A stretch of DNA of 21,450 nucleotides from an uncultured Caryophanales bacterium (GCA_902464635.1 CABQKC010000029.1:1-21450); one strand, 5' to 3'. Counted from the first letter of the stretch, positions 5,348-14,263 are shown. Notes: generated by a model not told the origin, from the sequence alone. Numbers and translations are program-made.

Positions 5348-7480
5348 ATGATGTCGAAAAGTGTTGAAAAAGAATTGGGATTTATAGGAAAAAAGCCTTA
5401 TGCATTAATGTTTTTGACTATTTTTATCTCCGTTTCTATTGGTGCATTCATGTTAGAAAATATAGCCTTTATGAATACTCCAAACAATTTGTTCAACAAC
5501 AATTTGGAATTCTTTCTTTTGTTTGGGGTGACTATTGTAGTTAATCTATATCTATTGTTTTTAATAAAACGATATTTCTCTATTAAGCCAAATATATTTC
5601 CATTAATCATATTTTCTATTGGTTTCATTGCTAATTTAATCGCCCTATTTATGTTGCCTAATCCGCTTAATCTAACAGTTAATGATTTTGCAGGCAAAGA
5701 CATGAGCATATCTTATTCGTTGGACACTATGGGACGAATTAGGTATGCGATTATGTTTTTTGTCGCCTCTTATTACGCTTTTATGATTTTTTCGATATTC
5801 CCTAAAGTCATAAAGTCATCAAATACCTTCCTTTGGCTATTTTATGTTGGGATAGCCATATGTTTATTCTTCATAATCTATAGTTTTGTCAAAGAATATG
5901 ACATCTATGTCTATATGATTAAGAAAACTAGCGATTACAAAGGACCTGAATATGTCTCTAGTTGCTTTAATAATAGGAATACATTTGGAACGTTGATGCT
6001 AATTGGCATATGTGCAAGCGCGATTATCCAATCGAAAAGACATTCTCTAATCAATTATCTTTTCATGTTCACATTTTATATCGAATTGTTCTTCATTCTT
6101 TCGAAGACATCGATAATTATCTCTACTATATTTTTAATCGTATTCCTTATTTATAGATTTGCGATTACTATCCGTCATTATCCAATAAGGACATCATTAT
6201 TTGCTATTTTGATTATTGGATGTACTGTCGCTTCAATTTGCTTCGGTGTGCTAAAGACTTTTGGAGAGAATTCCTATTTTGTCACTTTGCTAAATAATTT
6301 TGTCGATGCCTTTACTCTTTCAAACAAATTAACCTTTACATCAAGGACTAAAATTTGGGAATCTTGCATCAAGATAATGAAAGGATATCCTAATTCAATT
6401 GTATTTGGGGTAGGGGAATATGTAACAAATAATATCTTATCTATGATATTTGGTTCCGATCCTAGCGGAACTGCAATTTTCTATGCCCATAATGGACCAA
6501 TACAGGAATTAGTAAGTGGCGGTGTCATCAGGCTATTAATACTTTCTATAATGATATTTATCTTCCTATATAAATTAATAAAGAATGCCACTAATCATAA
6601 TAAAAGTGCGATTACATTCCTATTTACTTTCTTTGCCTTATTAGCACATGGGTTTACTGAATCTACATATTTCTTCCCTAGCGATACAAAAGGGATGGCA
6701 TTATGCTTTATATTCATGTTACCGATGCTAGTAGATTATGAAAAGAAAGATATTGATTCCAATAATGAAAAGATAACATTTAAGTTTAAATTTGAATCCT
6801 CTCCATTATCTAGGGCTTCCTTAATTACTTCTTTTTTAATGCCGATATTAATATTTATCGGACCAATGTATGGAAGCATTGCATCCACTCCAAGCGCCTT
6901 ATTGCCTGAAATTGGGCTATATTTCCATGTATTTGCATTGGTATCTATCTTCCTTTTGTTTATCTGTCTCTATTCGTTTAATTGCTTAAACAATGGGAGA
7001 AGTATCTTCTATTCAGTATTAACTATTTTATTAGAAGTATCCTTATTATTAATAAATATTTTCCATAAGGATTTAATTACTTTCATTACTAGTCTTATAT
7101 CCTTATTAATCTTAACTATTTATTCGCTGATTAGGTGCAACAGGCATTTTGCTAATCATTCTAAGAAAGAATTCTTTAAATATCTAATTCACTTAGTTAT
7201 ATTCCTAGTTCTATTTGGATTATTGGATTTTGGGTATCTTTATATCCCTGAATATAGTATCTATTCTTCAGCAAGCTACGTTACTTATCTATGCTTCTTT
7301 AATGTTTACCTATATTTCATATATCTACATTTACCTTCAAAGTGTCCAATTAGGCCACTTGATATGAAATTGCTTATTCTTGAATTTAAATATGAATATT
7401 TAGTAACTAAACTATCATCAAGAATGGATAAACGTAACGAAAAATACTTCTCTAGACACCCTAGAAATAAAGAAAAATAG
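5348..7480 (+). CDS. O-antigen ligase / Wzy-type polytopic membrane protein
   Basis: A 710-residue protein made mostly of membrane helices. The N-terminal 460 residues look like the O-antigen ligase/polymerase family: NNRNTFG (208-214), TSRTKIWESC (331-340) and, in the predicted large outer loop, AHNGPIQELVSGGVIRLL (380-397), giving the expected conserved Arg (R333) and His (H381). Such proteins join or polymerise lipid-linked glycans at the outer face of the membrane, so a role in capsule, teichoic-type or exopolysaccharide assembly is inferred. Residues about 480-690 add a further block of five or six helices not usual in WaaL/Wzy, so this is longer than typical. AAGGT lies 8 nt before the ATG; a second ATG follows immediately. 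No glycosyltransferase genes lie next to it, so its substrate is unknown. Confidence 0.75.
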   Translation: MMSKSVEKELGFIGKKPYALMFLTIFISVSIGAFMLENIAFMNTPNNLFNNNLEFFLLFGVTIVVNLYLLFLIKRYFSIKPNIFPLIIFSIGFIANLIALFMLPNPLNLTVNDFAGKDMSISYSLDTMGRIRYAIMFFVASYYAFMIFSIFPKVIKSSNTFLWLFYVGIAICLFFIIYSFVKEYDIYVYMIKKTSDYKGPEYVSSCFNNRNTFGTLMLIGICASAIIQSKRHSLINYLFMFTFYIELFFILSKTSIIISTIFLIVFLIYRFAITIRHYPIRTSLFAILIIGCTVASICFGVLKTFGENSYFVTLLNNFVDAFTLSNKLTFTSRTKIWESCIKIMKGYPNSIVFGVGEYVTNNILSMIFGSDPSGTAIFYAHNGPIQELVSGGVIRLLILSIMIFIFLYKLIKNATNHNKSAITFLFTFFALLAHGFTESTYFFPSDTKGMALCFIFMLPMLVDYEKKDIDSNNEKITFKFKFESSPLSRASLITSFLMPILIFIGPMYGSIASTPSALLPEIGLYFHVFALVSIFLLFICLYSFNCLNNGRSIFYSVLTILLEVSLLLINIFHKDLITFITSLISLLILTIYSLIRCNRHFANHSKKEFFKYLIHLVIFLVLFGLLDFGYLYIPEYSIYSSASYVTYLCFFNVYLYFIYLHLPSKCPIRPLDMKLLILEFKYEYLVTKLSSRMDKRNEKYFSRHPRNKEK

Positions 7481-7507
7481 GCATTTTATCCTTTTAATTT
7501 ATCTTGC

Positions 7508-7535
7508 TTTGGATTAGGATATCTAGGAATCCAAA
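7508..7535 (+). repeat. Inverted repeat next to the MFS gene ribosome site
   Basis: TTTGGATT (7508-7515) and AATCCAAA (7528-7535) form a perfect 8-bp stem with a 12-nt loop that itself contains GATATC. The base after the stem begins the AAGGA ribosome site of the transporter gene (ATG at 7547). There is no T-tract, so it is not a terminator. It may be an operator or an mRNA structure acting on translation. The rest of the 66-nt gap shows no clear promoter. Confidence 0.5.
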
Positions 7536-7546
7536 AGGAATTACAT

Positions 7547-8971
7547 ATGGAAAAAACAAATGAAAAACCCTTTAAACTGAATTATCAGCGTACTTTCATC
7601 ATTGGTTTTGCCTTCTTTGGCATCTTATTGCTTTGGCAGGTATATGACTCATGGTGTCCTTTGTTCTTGACTAATTTGTTCAAGACTGCCTTTGGAAAGG
7701 AAAATGCCGAAGAAGTCCAATATTTAGTTGGTATCATGATGGCTATTGATAATCTAGCCGCCTTGATATTGCTTCCGATATTTGGCCATCTTTCTGATAA
7801 GACAAAATCCCCATTAGGAAAGAGAATGCCCTATATTTTGGTAGGTACATTTATCTGTGCCGTTGCTTTCCCATTTATCCCATTAGCAATGCATTATAAT
7901 AACATTGCAGGTGTATTGGCTTGCATGTTTATTGTTGTCGTATTTGCGATGATGTATAGAAATCCTGCCGTTGCCTTAATGCCTGATATCACTCCAAAGC
8001 CACTTAGAAGTAAGGCTAATGGAATCATCAATATCATGGGTTATTTTGGTGGGGCCTGTGCCACTTTGCTTGGTGTCTTCTTATCTGCTAATAGCTATTT
8101 CAAGGAAGGGCATAAGAATTACCATAACGTCTGGATAATCGAAGTCCCATTCCTAGTTGGATCAATCTTGATGGTTATAAGCGCCCTCGTTTTATTCTTC
8201 TTAATTAAGGAAAACAAGATTGAAGAAGAAATGAAAGACGAACTTAGACGTGGCGAAGAATATGCCGCTATCGAAGATAAGATTAGCGAAGAAAATGAAG
8301 ATGCCCCAATGAGCAAAGCCAATAAGAGGATGCTTCTATTGATATTAGGAGCCGAATTCTTCTGGTTTATGTCTGATAATGGAATCGGTACATTCATGAC
8401 TAATTACACCTCGTTCCACTTAAAATCAAATACATCTGCGATGATGATTGCAATCATTCTTGGCGGATTAGCTTCTGTCATCGGTTTCCTTTTTGGAGGC
8501 ACGATTGCTTCTAAAATCGGAAGGAAATGGACAATTGTTACAGGATTAGGTATTACAGTCGCTTCATTGCTATTATGGACAATATGTACTTATGTAGTTC
8601 CAGTAGCAACTCCTCCAGAAGGTGAGTTCAACAAATTCCCTATTTATATCTATATTGTCTGGGTCATGAAAGGATTTGGGATGAGCTTGGTCCATGTCAA
8701 TTCCTTCCCAATGGTAGTAGAACTTTGCTCTAGTAAGAAAATTGGTAAATTCACCGGTTATTATTATGCTTCCTCCATGGCAGCCCAGACTGTTACCCCG
8801 GTTCTAGTAGGTTCATTAATGCTTATTCCTAATTTTGATTTCACCGTCTTGCCAATCTATGGATTAGTAATGTCGATTGTCGCCCTTGTTATCTTTATGT
8901 TCGTCAAGAATATCAAATCTACCAAAACCGAATTCAAGAAGGGTTTAGAAGCTTTAGGAGATGAAGATTAA
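7547..8971 (+). CDS. MFS sugar transporter, GPH/SLC45-like
   Basis: A 474-residue integral membrane protein with about twelve helices in two halves separated by a charged cytoplasmic loop (about residues 225-260). The loop between helices 2 and 3, GHLSDKTKSPLGKRMPYI (about residues 79-96), is the signature of the glycoside-pentoside-hexuronide/SLC45-type sugar:cation symporters. The SKIGRK loop near residue 325 is the matching second-half motif. The substrate is not readable from sequence. Proximity to galM-galT-galK and malQ makes galactose, a galactoside or a malto-oligosaccharide the best candidates. AAGGA lies 7-8 nt before the ATG. The stop codon overlaps the next start by one base (TAATG), so it is coupled to the phospholipase C-like gene. 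Confidence 0.85.
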   Translation: MEKTNEKPFKLNYQRTFIIGFAFFGILLLWQVYDSWCPLFLTNLFKTAFGKENAEEVQYLVGIMMAIDNLAALILLPIFGHLSDKTKSPLGKRMPYILVGTFICAVAFPFIPLAMHYNNIAGVLACMFIVVVFAMMYRNPAVALMPDITPKPLRSKANGIINIMGYFGGACATLLGVFLSANSYFKEGHKNYHNVWIIEVPFLVGSILMVISALVLFFLIKENKIEEEMKDELRRGEEYAAIEDKISEENEDAPMSKANKRMLLLILGAEFFWFMSDNGIGTFMTNYTSFHLKSNTSAMMIAIILGGLASVIGFLFGGTIASKIGRKWTIVTGLGITVASLLLWTICTYVVPVATPPEGEFNKFPIYIYIVWVMKGFGMSLVHVNSFPMVVELCSSKKIGKFTGYYYASSMAAQTVTPVLVGSLMLIPNFDFTVLPIYGLVMSIVALVIFMFVKNIKSTKTEFKKGLEALGDED

Positions 8972-9870
8972 TGCCAGCAGCCTTAACTCATTATTCCTTT
9001 GCCCTAGAAGTTATTAAAGAATTAAAGGATATCGATATTGATGCCTTTACTTTAGGGACGCAGGGACCAGATCCGTTCTTCTATAGGGGGATACTTAAAA
9101 AAGGACGTCCATCTAATTATAAAGATATCTGGCAAATAGGAGAAAATCTCCATCATAGTGATGTTTCTCCTATTTATATAAAGATGCTAGAAAATGCAAA
9201 AGGGGACAAGCAATTATCTTCTTTTGTCTATGGATTGTTCCTCCATTATTGCCTAGATAAAATAATTCATCCCTATGTATTTTATAGGAGTGGCTTTGAT
9301 TCTAGTGGGGGATTAGAAGGCAAATTCAAATATAACCATGGGGCATTTGAAGCCCTTCTAGATGTAAGATTATCAAAACTATTAAAGACTTATAAAAACC
9401 CTGGCAAGACTATAAATGTCGCTAAACTTGATTTAGATAAGATTTCTTCTTTGTTTAATGTAGTTGAAGATAAAAACATGACTTCAACTACCTATAAAGA
9501 ATCTGTTATTGATTTTATAGGTATCGAGAAGCTTCTTTTCTCTAGAAGTGGGCTTAAACGCATCTTGTTTAGACTTACTGGAAAATATTCTTTGGCCATG
9601 GCCATGTCTTATCCTCATTTCTATAAAAAGGCCGATTATTTCGATGTCCTTAATCTAAAAAAGTCTAATTGGAAAGATCCATCTACTTTAATTACATCTA
9701 ATGATTCGATATTAGATTTATTTGATAAGGCCAAAAAGGAATTTATAAAATTCTATCCTCACCTAGTCAATATAGATAATGATGCGATTAGGTCTTATTG
9801 CAAAGATTTAAATCACGACGGGACTCCTTTTAAGGATAAGAAGAGAGAATATTCCATTTGTTTTAGGTAA
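8971..9870 (+). CDS. Zinc-dependent phospholipase C family protein
   Basis: A 299-residue protein of the zinc-dependent phospholipase C family. The likely zinc ligands fall in the family order: H7 (THYSF), D34 (GPDPF), H61/H62, the cluster H92-x3-D96-x3-H100 (LHYCLDKIIH), and H123-x3-E127 (NHGAFE). Secreted phospholipases C of Bacillus and Clostridium carry a signal peptide; here the catalytic domain begins at residue 3, so the protein is probably cytoplasmic, like many uncharacterised Bacillota members. It would hydrolyse a phosphodiester in a phospholipid head group or a related phosphoester; the substrate is unknown. The C-terminal 130 residues are helical and not recognised. AGGAG lies 10 nt before the ATG, within the transporter gene. 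Confidence 0.8.
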   Translation: MPAALTHYSFALEVIKELKDIDIDAFTLGTQGPDPFFYRGILKKGRPSNYKDIWQIGENLHHSDVSPIYIKMLENAKGDKQLSSFVYGLFLHYCLDKIIHPYVFYRSGFDSSGGLEGKFKYNHGAFEALLDVRLSKLLKTYKNPGKTINVAKLDLDKISSLFNVVEDKNMTSTTYKESVIDFIGIEKLLFSRSGLKRILFRLTGKYSLAMAMSYPHFYKKADYFDVLNLKKSNWKDPSTLITSNDSILDLFDKAKKEFIKFYPHLVNIDNDAIRSYCKDLNHDGTPFKDKKREYSICFR

Positions 9871-9894
9871 TATTGCTATAAATTTATCGCTACT

Positions 9895-9911
9895 TTCCTT
9901 ATAATAAGGAA
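9895..9911 (+). promoter_or_regulatory. Perfect palindrome over a TATAAT box, upstream of the Nudix-like gene
   Basis: TTCCTTAT-A-ATAAGGAA is a perfect 8-bp-arm palindrome whose centre lies inside TATAAT (9900-9905). Eight bases separate that -10 box from the ATG at 9914. AAGGAA sits only 2 nt from the ATG, closer than a normal Shine-Dalgarno. A 1-nt loop makes an RNA hairpin unlikely, so a repressor site over the -10 element or a chance palindrome are the options. A -35 box is not clear. Confidence 0.4.
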
Positions 9912-9913
9912 GT

Positions 9914-10528
9914 ATGGCGAATGTCAAATTAAAATCGTCAAATTATTTTGGGTTAGTTATATGCAATAACTGCAAGGCTCTTTTTGTTCGCGAGGACAAA
10001 ACTAGCCTTTTTCATTTCCCTGGTTCTTCTATCGAATCAAAAAAGGGAATTAAAGATAAATTAGCTAGCCTTTTATCTAGAAAATATGAAGGACGTGTAT
10101 CAATTAAGAAGATATATGAACCGGTATATTCTTATTCTTCATCTACTAGAACTTCTTTATCTCTAGTTTTGGCATCTGAATTAGCCCCGTTACGTTTCCC
10201 GTCTTCTTTCGAAGTTAGGTTTCTTTCATTAAACGATAAGGATTTAATTGATCCACTTGATTACAAAGGATTAGAGAAGATAACAATCTATGATGTCCCT
10301 AGGAAAGTCGATATAAGTGCCGATGATTATAATGAACTAATCCAATTAAAGAAGGCAATTGGTTATTATTCATCTAGAATTGATAAAGATTCAACTAAGG
10401 AATTAAAGGAATTTATCGATTATAGCAATGACAAAGATGCATCCATGCGAGCTTTCCTGTTCTTATTAAAAGAAAATGGCTTAAGCAAAGAAGAATACAT
10501 AACCTATCTAAAAAGGAAGCCTAGATAA
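9914..10528 (+). CDS. Nudix-fold-like protein without the catalytic glutamates
   Basis: A 204-residue soluble protein that I cannot assign with certainty. Residues about 8-95 follow the MutT/Nudix pattern: two strands (YFGLVICN and KALFVRE), then HFPGSSIE (34-41) where MutT has a W-x-FPGG-x-IE sequence, then a helix, then strands ending in LSLVLASE. The Nudix box itself is degenerate: the REXXEE helix is replaced by ASLLSRKYEG, so the metal-binding glutamates are missing and pyrophosphohydrolase activity is unlikely. The C-terminal 80 residues are helical and may mediate partner or nucleic-acid binding. The gene starts a run of overlapping genes and abuts cls with no gap (TAAATG). A ligand sensor or structural role is inference. 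Confidence 0.6.
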   Translation: MANVKLKSSNYFGLVICNNCKALFVREDKTSLFHFPGSSIESKKGIKDKLASLLSRKYEGRVSIKKIYEPVYSYSSSTRTSLSLVLASELAPLRFPSSFEVRFLSLNDKDLIDPLDYKGLEKITIYDVPRKVDISADDYNELIQLKKAIGYYSSRIDKDSTKELKEFIDYSNDKDASMRAFLFLLKENGLSKEEYITYLKRKPR

Positions 10529-12100
10529 ATGAAAACTTTCCTTCGCCCTGGTTTTTATCAAAAGCTAATTATTGGTTTGCTACTTTTTACTCAGCTAGGA
10601 TTAGCTATTTATTTGCTAGTTAGATTATCTACCTATTCAGAGCAATCCCAACTTGCCTTTTATATCATTTTGTCTAGCATATTCATTTTAAATGTTGCAA
10701 TTTCTAGCTATATAATTAGCTCTAAATCCCCTGATTCATATAGACTGGCCTGGCTTTGGGTTGTGAATTGCATCCCTTTACTAGGGGCGATTACCTATAT
10801 TGTCTTTGCTAATAAGCAGACTTCAAAGCATAAAAGGAAGATGGTCAATAGATATATACGTCCCTTAGAAAAAGAAGAAAGCGAATCAAAGGCTTTAGAA
10901 GAATTAAATGACAAATATCCAGCATATGTACCTTTGTCAAATTATCTATTCTTTACTAAAGGAGGAGGGATATTCTCCGATACTTCGATTTCCTATTATC
11001 CTTTAGGTGATTTTGTCCTCGAACCATTGTTAAGAGAATTATCTTTAGCAAAGCATTATATATTCATCGAATTCTTCATTATCGAAAAGGAAGGGTATTT
11101 CTGGAAGCAAATACATAAGATACTTGTTGATAAAGTTAAAGAAGGGGTGGATGTCAGGGTTATCTATGATGATGTTGGCTCTTTATCAGTTGCCCCATTC
11201 CATTTTGATAAGGAATTACAAAAAGAAGGCATTAAATGTCATAAATTCAATCCATTGCGTCCTTTTCTAGATATTAGACAAAACAATAGGGACCATAGGA
11301 AATTAGTGATTATTGATGGGCATACTGCCTTTACTGGTGGGTTTAATGTTGCGGATGAATATATAAACAAGAAAGAAAGGTTCGGACATTGGAAAGATAA
11401 TGGAATCATGATTAAAGGGAAGGCAGTTACTTCCTTTACGATGATGTTCCTTTCTAATTATGTATTCTATTTTGATCCAAAAGAGCAAATCGATAAGAAA
11501 TATTATTCTTCTTCAACCTATATTTCTGAAATCGGGGGATATCCAAAAGGGAATGGCTTAATCCAACCATATTGTGATCTCCCATTTGATTCAAAAGCGG
11601 TCGGGGAAAGAGTATATCTAGACATAATCCAACGCGCCAAAAAATATGTCTATATGACTACTCCATATCTAATAATAGATTCCGAGATGGAGAATTCTCT
11701 TATTGCAGCTGCTTCTTCTGGAATTGAAGTCATATTGCTTATGCCACATATTCCGGATAAAAAAGCAATATTCCAATTATCTAGGTCCTATTATGGCAAT
11801 TTGCTTAAAGCAGGGGTAAAGATATATGAATATACCCCAGGATTTGTCCATGAAAAGATGTTTATTAGCGATGATGTAGTCGCGACTGTCGGGACGATTA
11901 ACCTAGATTATAGAAGTTTATATCTCCATTTAGAAAACGGGACATTCATCGTTGGGTCAAATTCGATAAGCGACATGAAACGAGATTTCCTCGACTCGAT
12001 TAAATTATCAACTCAAATAGATTTGTCTACCTTCTATAGGTGGCATAAGAAAAATAAGTGTTATTGGGGACTTTTAAGGATAGCGGCGCCATTTTTATGA
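10529..12100 (+). CDS. cls: Cardiolipin synthase
   Basis: A 523-residue membrane enzyme that joins two phosphatidylglycerol molecules to give cardiolipin and glycerol. Three hydrophobic segments lie near the N-terminus (about residues 12-31, 42-62, 74-93), as in Bacillota Cls. Two phospholipase D catalytic HKD motifs follow: H256-R-K258-x4-D263 with downstream GGFNVADEY, and H441-E-K443-x4-D448 with downstream GTINLDYRSL. Length and architecture match the ClsA-type family (about 480-520 aa). The start codon directly follows the stop of the Nudix-like gene, and its TGA overlaps the next ATG (ATGA), so all three are coupled. PLD-family enzymes using other alcohols cannot be excluded. Confidence 0.93.
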   Translation: MKTFLRPGFYQKLIIGLLLFTQLGLAIYLLVRLSTYSEQSQLAFYIILSSIFILNVAISSYIISSKSPDSYRLAWLWVVNCIPLLGAITYIVFANKQTSKHKRKMVNRYIRPLEKEESESKALEELNDKYPAYVPLSNYLFFTKGGGIFSDTSISYYPLGDFVLEPLLRELSLAKHYIFIEFFIIEKEGYFWKQIHKILVDKVKEGVDVRVIYDDVGSLSVAPFHFDKELQKEGIKCHKFNPLRPFLDIRQNNRDHRKLVIIDGHTAFTGGFNVADEYINKKERFGHWKDNGIMIKGKAVTSFTMMFLSNYVFYFDPKEQIDKKYYSSSTYISEIGGYPKGNGLIQPYCDLPFDSKAVGERVYLDIIQRAKKYVYMTTPYLIIDSEMENSLIAAASSGIEVILLMPHIPDKKAIFQLSRSYYGNLLKAGVKIYEYTPGFVHEKMFISDDVVATVGTINLDYRSLYLHLENGTFIVGSNSISDMKRDFLDSIKLSTQIDLSTFYRWHKKNKCYWGLLRIAAPFL

Positions 12101-13266
12101 AAAAACTTACTGTATTTAAAATTAGATTCATTCAAAAAACCTTAAAGTTCTTTTCCTTTTTCCTCCCTATAAAGAAGCAAGAAATATTCAAGGAAAAGGA
12201 AGGATTAGCTGATTTAAGTAAAAAGCTAGCCAAAAAAGCTAAAAAGATTATGGTCTTAGTCGGGCCTAATATTGCCAAAAGAGGATATCAAGAAGAAGTG
12301 GTATCTTCTTTAAATAAAGTAGGTATAGAGACCTTTCTTTATATCGCCCCTTCTAGCGAGCCAGATGTAGCAATGGTAAATAAGGCCCACGAATTCTATG
12401 TTTCAAATAAATGTGACGCCATTTTTGCAATTGGAGGGGGCTCCATATTGGACTTAGCTAAGGCCATTAAATCGATAAAGAAAGATATATCAGCTTCATT
12501 TGGATTACTTAAGGTAAAGAAGAACAAGATGATATTGATTGCATCTCCAACAACTGCCGGCACTGGCTCTGAAGCTACTTTTGCTGCGGTTATTAAAGAT
12601 AAAGATGACATCAAAAGAACTATTATCTCTCCCAATATCCTTCCTGATTATGTCTATTTCGATTCTAGTTACCTTTCTTCTTTGCCTGTAAATGTTGCCT
12701 TATTCGCAGGACTAGATGCGTTTACTCATGATATAGAATCCTATATTTCAAATTCTTCAAGCAAAAAAACTAGGAAATATGCGAAAGAAAGTTTGCTTTT
12801 ATTTAAATCTAGTTTTGCTAAATTTATCGATGATAGAAGTAATAAACAAGCTTCTTTAGATATGCTTCTATCTTCTTTTCTAGCAGGAAAGAGCTTTACT
12901 TTAGCCTATGTCGGCTATGCCCATTCTATTGGCCATGCCTTAGGTAGCAAATATAATCTACCTCATGGATTAGCAGTTATTTCTTGTTTAGAGGAAGTAT
13001 TAGATTTCTATAAAGGCAAATATCCAAAAAGAAAGAAGGAATTAGAGGAGATATTAGGAACAAATGATTTAGTTAAATATGTTTCTAGTCTAAAAGCCAC
13101 TTATCAAGTCAAGCATCTAGAACTAGATATAAATAAAGAAGAAGCCAAGGAATTAGCGTCTATTGCTTATAAGGAAAGCGTTCCTTTATATCCAGTTCCT
13201 AGAATTGCAACAAGGGAAGAATTAACTTCATTAATATTAAAAATCGGAGGGAAAAATGAAGATTGA
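12097..13266 (+). CDS. Iron-containing (type III) alcohol dehydrogenase
   Basis: A 389-residue cytoplasmic NAD(P)-dependent oxidoreductase. The start is set at 12097, where ATG overlaps the cls stop as ATGA; a frame-open ATG at 12058 lies deep inside cls and adds no conserved residues. Visible motifs are the nucleotide-binding GGGSILD (113-119) and PTTAGTGSE (151-159), plus metal ligands D207, H211, H276 and H290, with the helper H280 in the pattern H-x3-H-x9-H. The basic, hydrophobic N-terminus (FIQKTLKFFSFFLPIKKQE) is common in one Bacillota subfamily. The alcohol or aldehyde handled is unknown; lactaldehyde or another sugar-derived aldehyde is possible, given mgsA in the window, but the genes are not adjacent. 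It overlaps galM by 11 nt. Confidence 0.9.
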   Translation: MKKLTVFKIRFIQKTLKFFSFFLPIKKQEIFKEKEGLADLSKKLAKKAKKIMVLVGPNIAKRGYQEEVVSSLNKVGIETFLYIAPSSEPDVAMVNKAHEFYVSNKCDAIFAIGGGSILDLAKAIKSIKKDISASFGLLKVKKNKMILIASPTTAGTGSEATFAAVIKDKDDIKRTIISPNILPDYVYFDSSYLSSLPVNVALFAGLDAFTHDIESYISNSSSKKTRKYAKESLLLFKSSFAKFIDDRSNKQASLDMLLSSFLAGKSFTLAYVGYAHSIGHALGSKYNLPHGLAVISCLEEVLDFYKGKYPKRKKELEEILGTNDLVKYVSSLKATYQVKHLELDINKEEAKELASIAYKESVPLYPVPRIATREELTSLILKIGGKNED

Positions 13267-14263
13267 ATATAATAGCCATTCTGGCTCGGATTTTATCAAA
13301 GTCAAAAATGAAGTCGGTCTAGAGGTCATCTTGTCTAGTGTTGGGGCAGGCATTTATCAAATTACCTACGATGGGATAAAGACCTTATCAACTCCAGAAA
13401 ATCTAAAAATATATGTTAATCCAAATCCGGCTTATTATGGAAAAACAATAGGTCCAATCGCCGGACGAGTTAAAGATGGATTGATAAAAGTAGATAACAA
13501 AGTCAATAAACTTCCCCTTAATGAAGGAGAGAATTCACTCCATTCAGGATCGCTTTGCTTTGGATACGCTCCTTTTAAATATGAAGTAAATGAAATCGAA
13601 GATTATTTTGAAGTAAGGTTCAAGAATAAATTCAAGGCGAGTAAAGATGTCTTTGATGCAGATCTAGATGTAGTTATCGCCTATAGGATTGCTAAAAATG
13701 AACCAATTCTAGAATATTCTTACCATGTAACTCCAAATAAGGACTGTCCGATAAATATAACTAACCATAGCTATTTCAATCTAAATGGGAAAGGGGACAT
13801 ATTGACCCATAAACTAGAGATTGCTGCTTCTAAAGTCACTAGTTATGAACCTGATTTGATTGTAAAAAGCATTGATGAAGTTAGCCCTGCACTTGATTTT
13901 AGAAAGCCTAAGGAAGTGGGAAAAGACATAAAGGCAAAAGAACTAGGTGCCACAAGGCTACAAGGATATGACCATTGCTTCATATTCGATAAAGTCGATT
14001 CAAATATAAAGGCTACATTACTAGGAGATAACATTGGATTAAATCTATATACTTCTTCTAGCGGCCTTCAGGTCTATAGCTGCAATTTCCCAAATACGGA
14101 TATCAAGCTAGATAGAGGGGAATTCGAGACTCAATATTCTTCTATTACATTAGAAGAAGTAAATGCCCCATATGGCCTTGATTCAATGCTAATAAAAGCA
14201 AACGAAACCTATGTCCGTATCCATAAATATGAATTCTTTAAAAAGGAGAATAGATTATGCTAA
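13256..14263 (+). CDS. galM: Aldose 1-epimerase (mutarotase)
   Basis: A 335-residue cytoplasmic enzyme interconverting beta- and alpha-D-galactose, so that galactokinase can use the sugar. The residues of the L. lactis GalM active site are recognisable in order: R71 (GRV), H96 (LHSG), H171 (NHSYFNLNG), D239 (GYDHCF) and the catalytic base E300 (LEEVNAPYG). The usual LHGG is LHSG here, a mild change. GGAGGG lies 5 nt before the ATG, inside the dehydrogenase gene, giving strong coupled initiation. It overlaps galT by 7 nt, so the Leloir genes form one unit. Confidence 0.93.
   Translation: MKIEYNSHSGSDFIKVKNEVGLEVILSSVGAGIYQITYDGIKTLSTPENLKIYVNPNPAYYGKTIGPIAGRVKDGLIKVDNKVNKLPLNEGENSLHSGSLCFGYAPFKYEVNEIEDYFEVRFKNKFKASKDVFDADLDVVIAYRIAKNEPILEYSYHVTPNKDCPINITNHSYFNLNGKGDILTHKLEIAASKVTSYEPDLIVKSIDEVSPALDFRKPKEVGKDIKAKELGATRLQGYDHCFIFDKVDSNIKATLLGDNIGLNLYTSSSGLQVYSCNFPNTDIKLDRGEFETQYSSITLEEVNAPYGLDSMLIKANETYVRIHKYEFFKKENRLC

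Noticed and set aside
12058..12096. Alternative start of the dehydrogenase 13 codons upstream
   Set aside because: It lies within cls, adds no conserved residues, and the ATGA overlap at 12097-12100 is the standard coupling arrangement.
12098..12100. Mycoplasma-type code with TGA read as Trp
   Set aside because: TGA ends cls, the dehydrogenase and galT at the expected lengths with overlapping downstream starts, and tryptophan is encoded by TGG.
4882..13266. A dedicated methylglyoxal-to-propanediol pathway formed by mgsA and the iron dehydrogenase
   Set aside because: The two genes are 7 kb apart in different transcription units, and the dehydrogenase substrate cannot be read from sequence.
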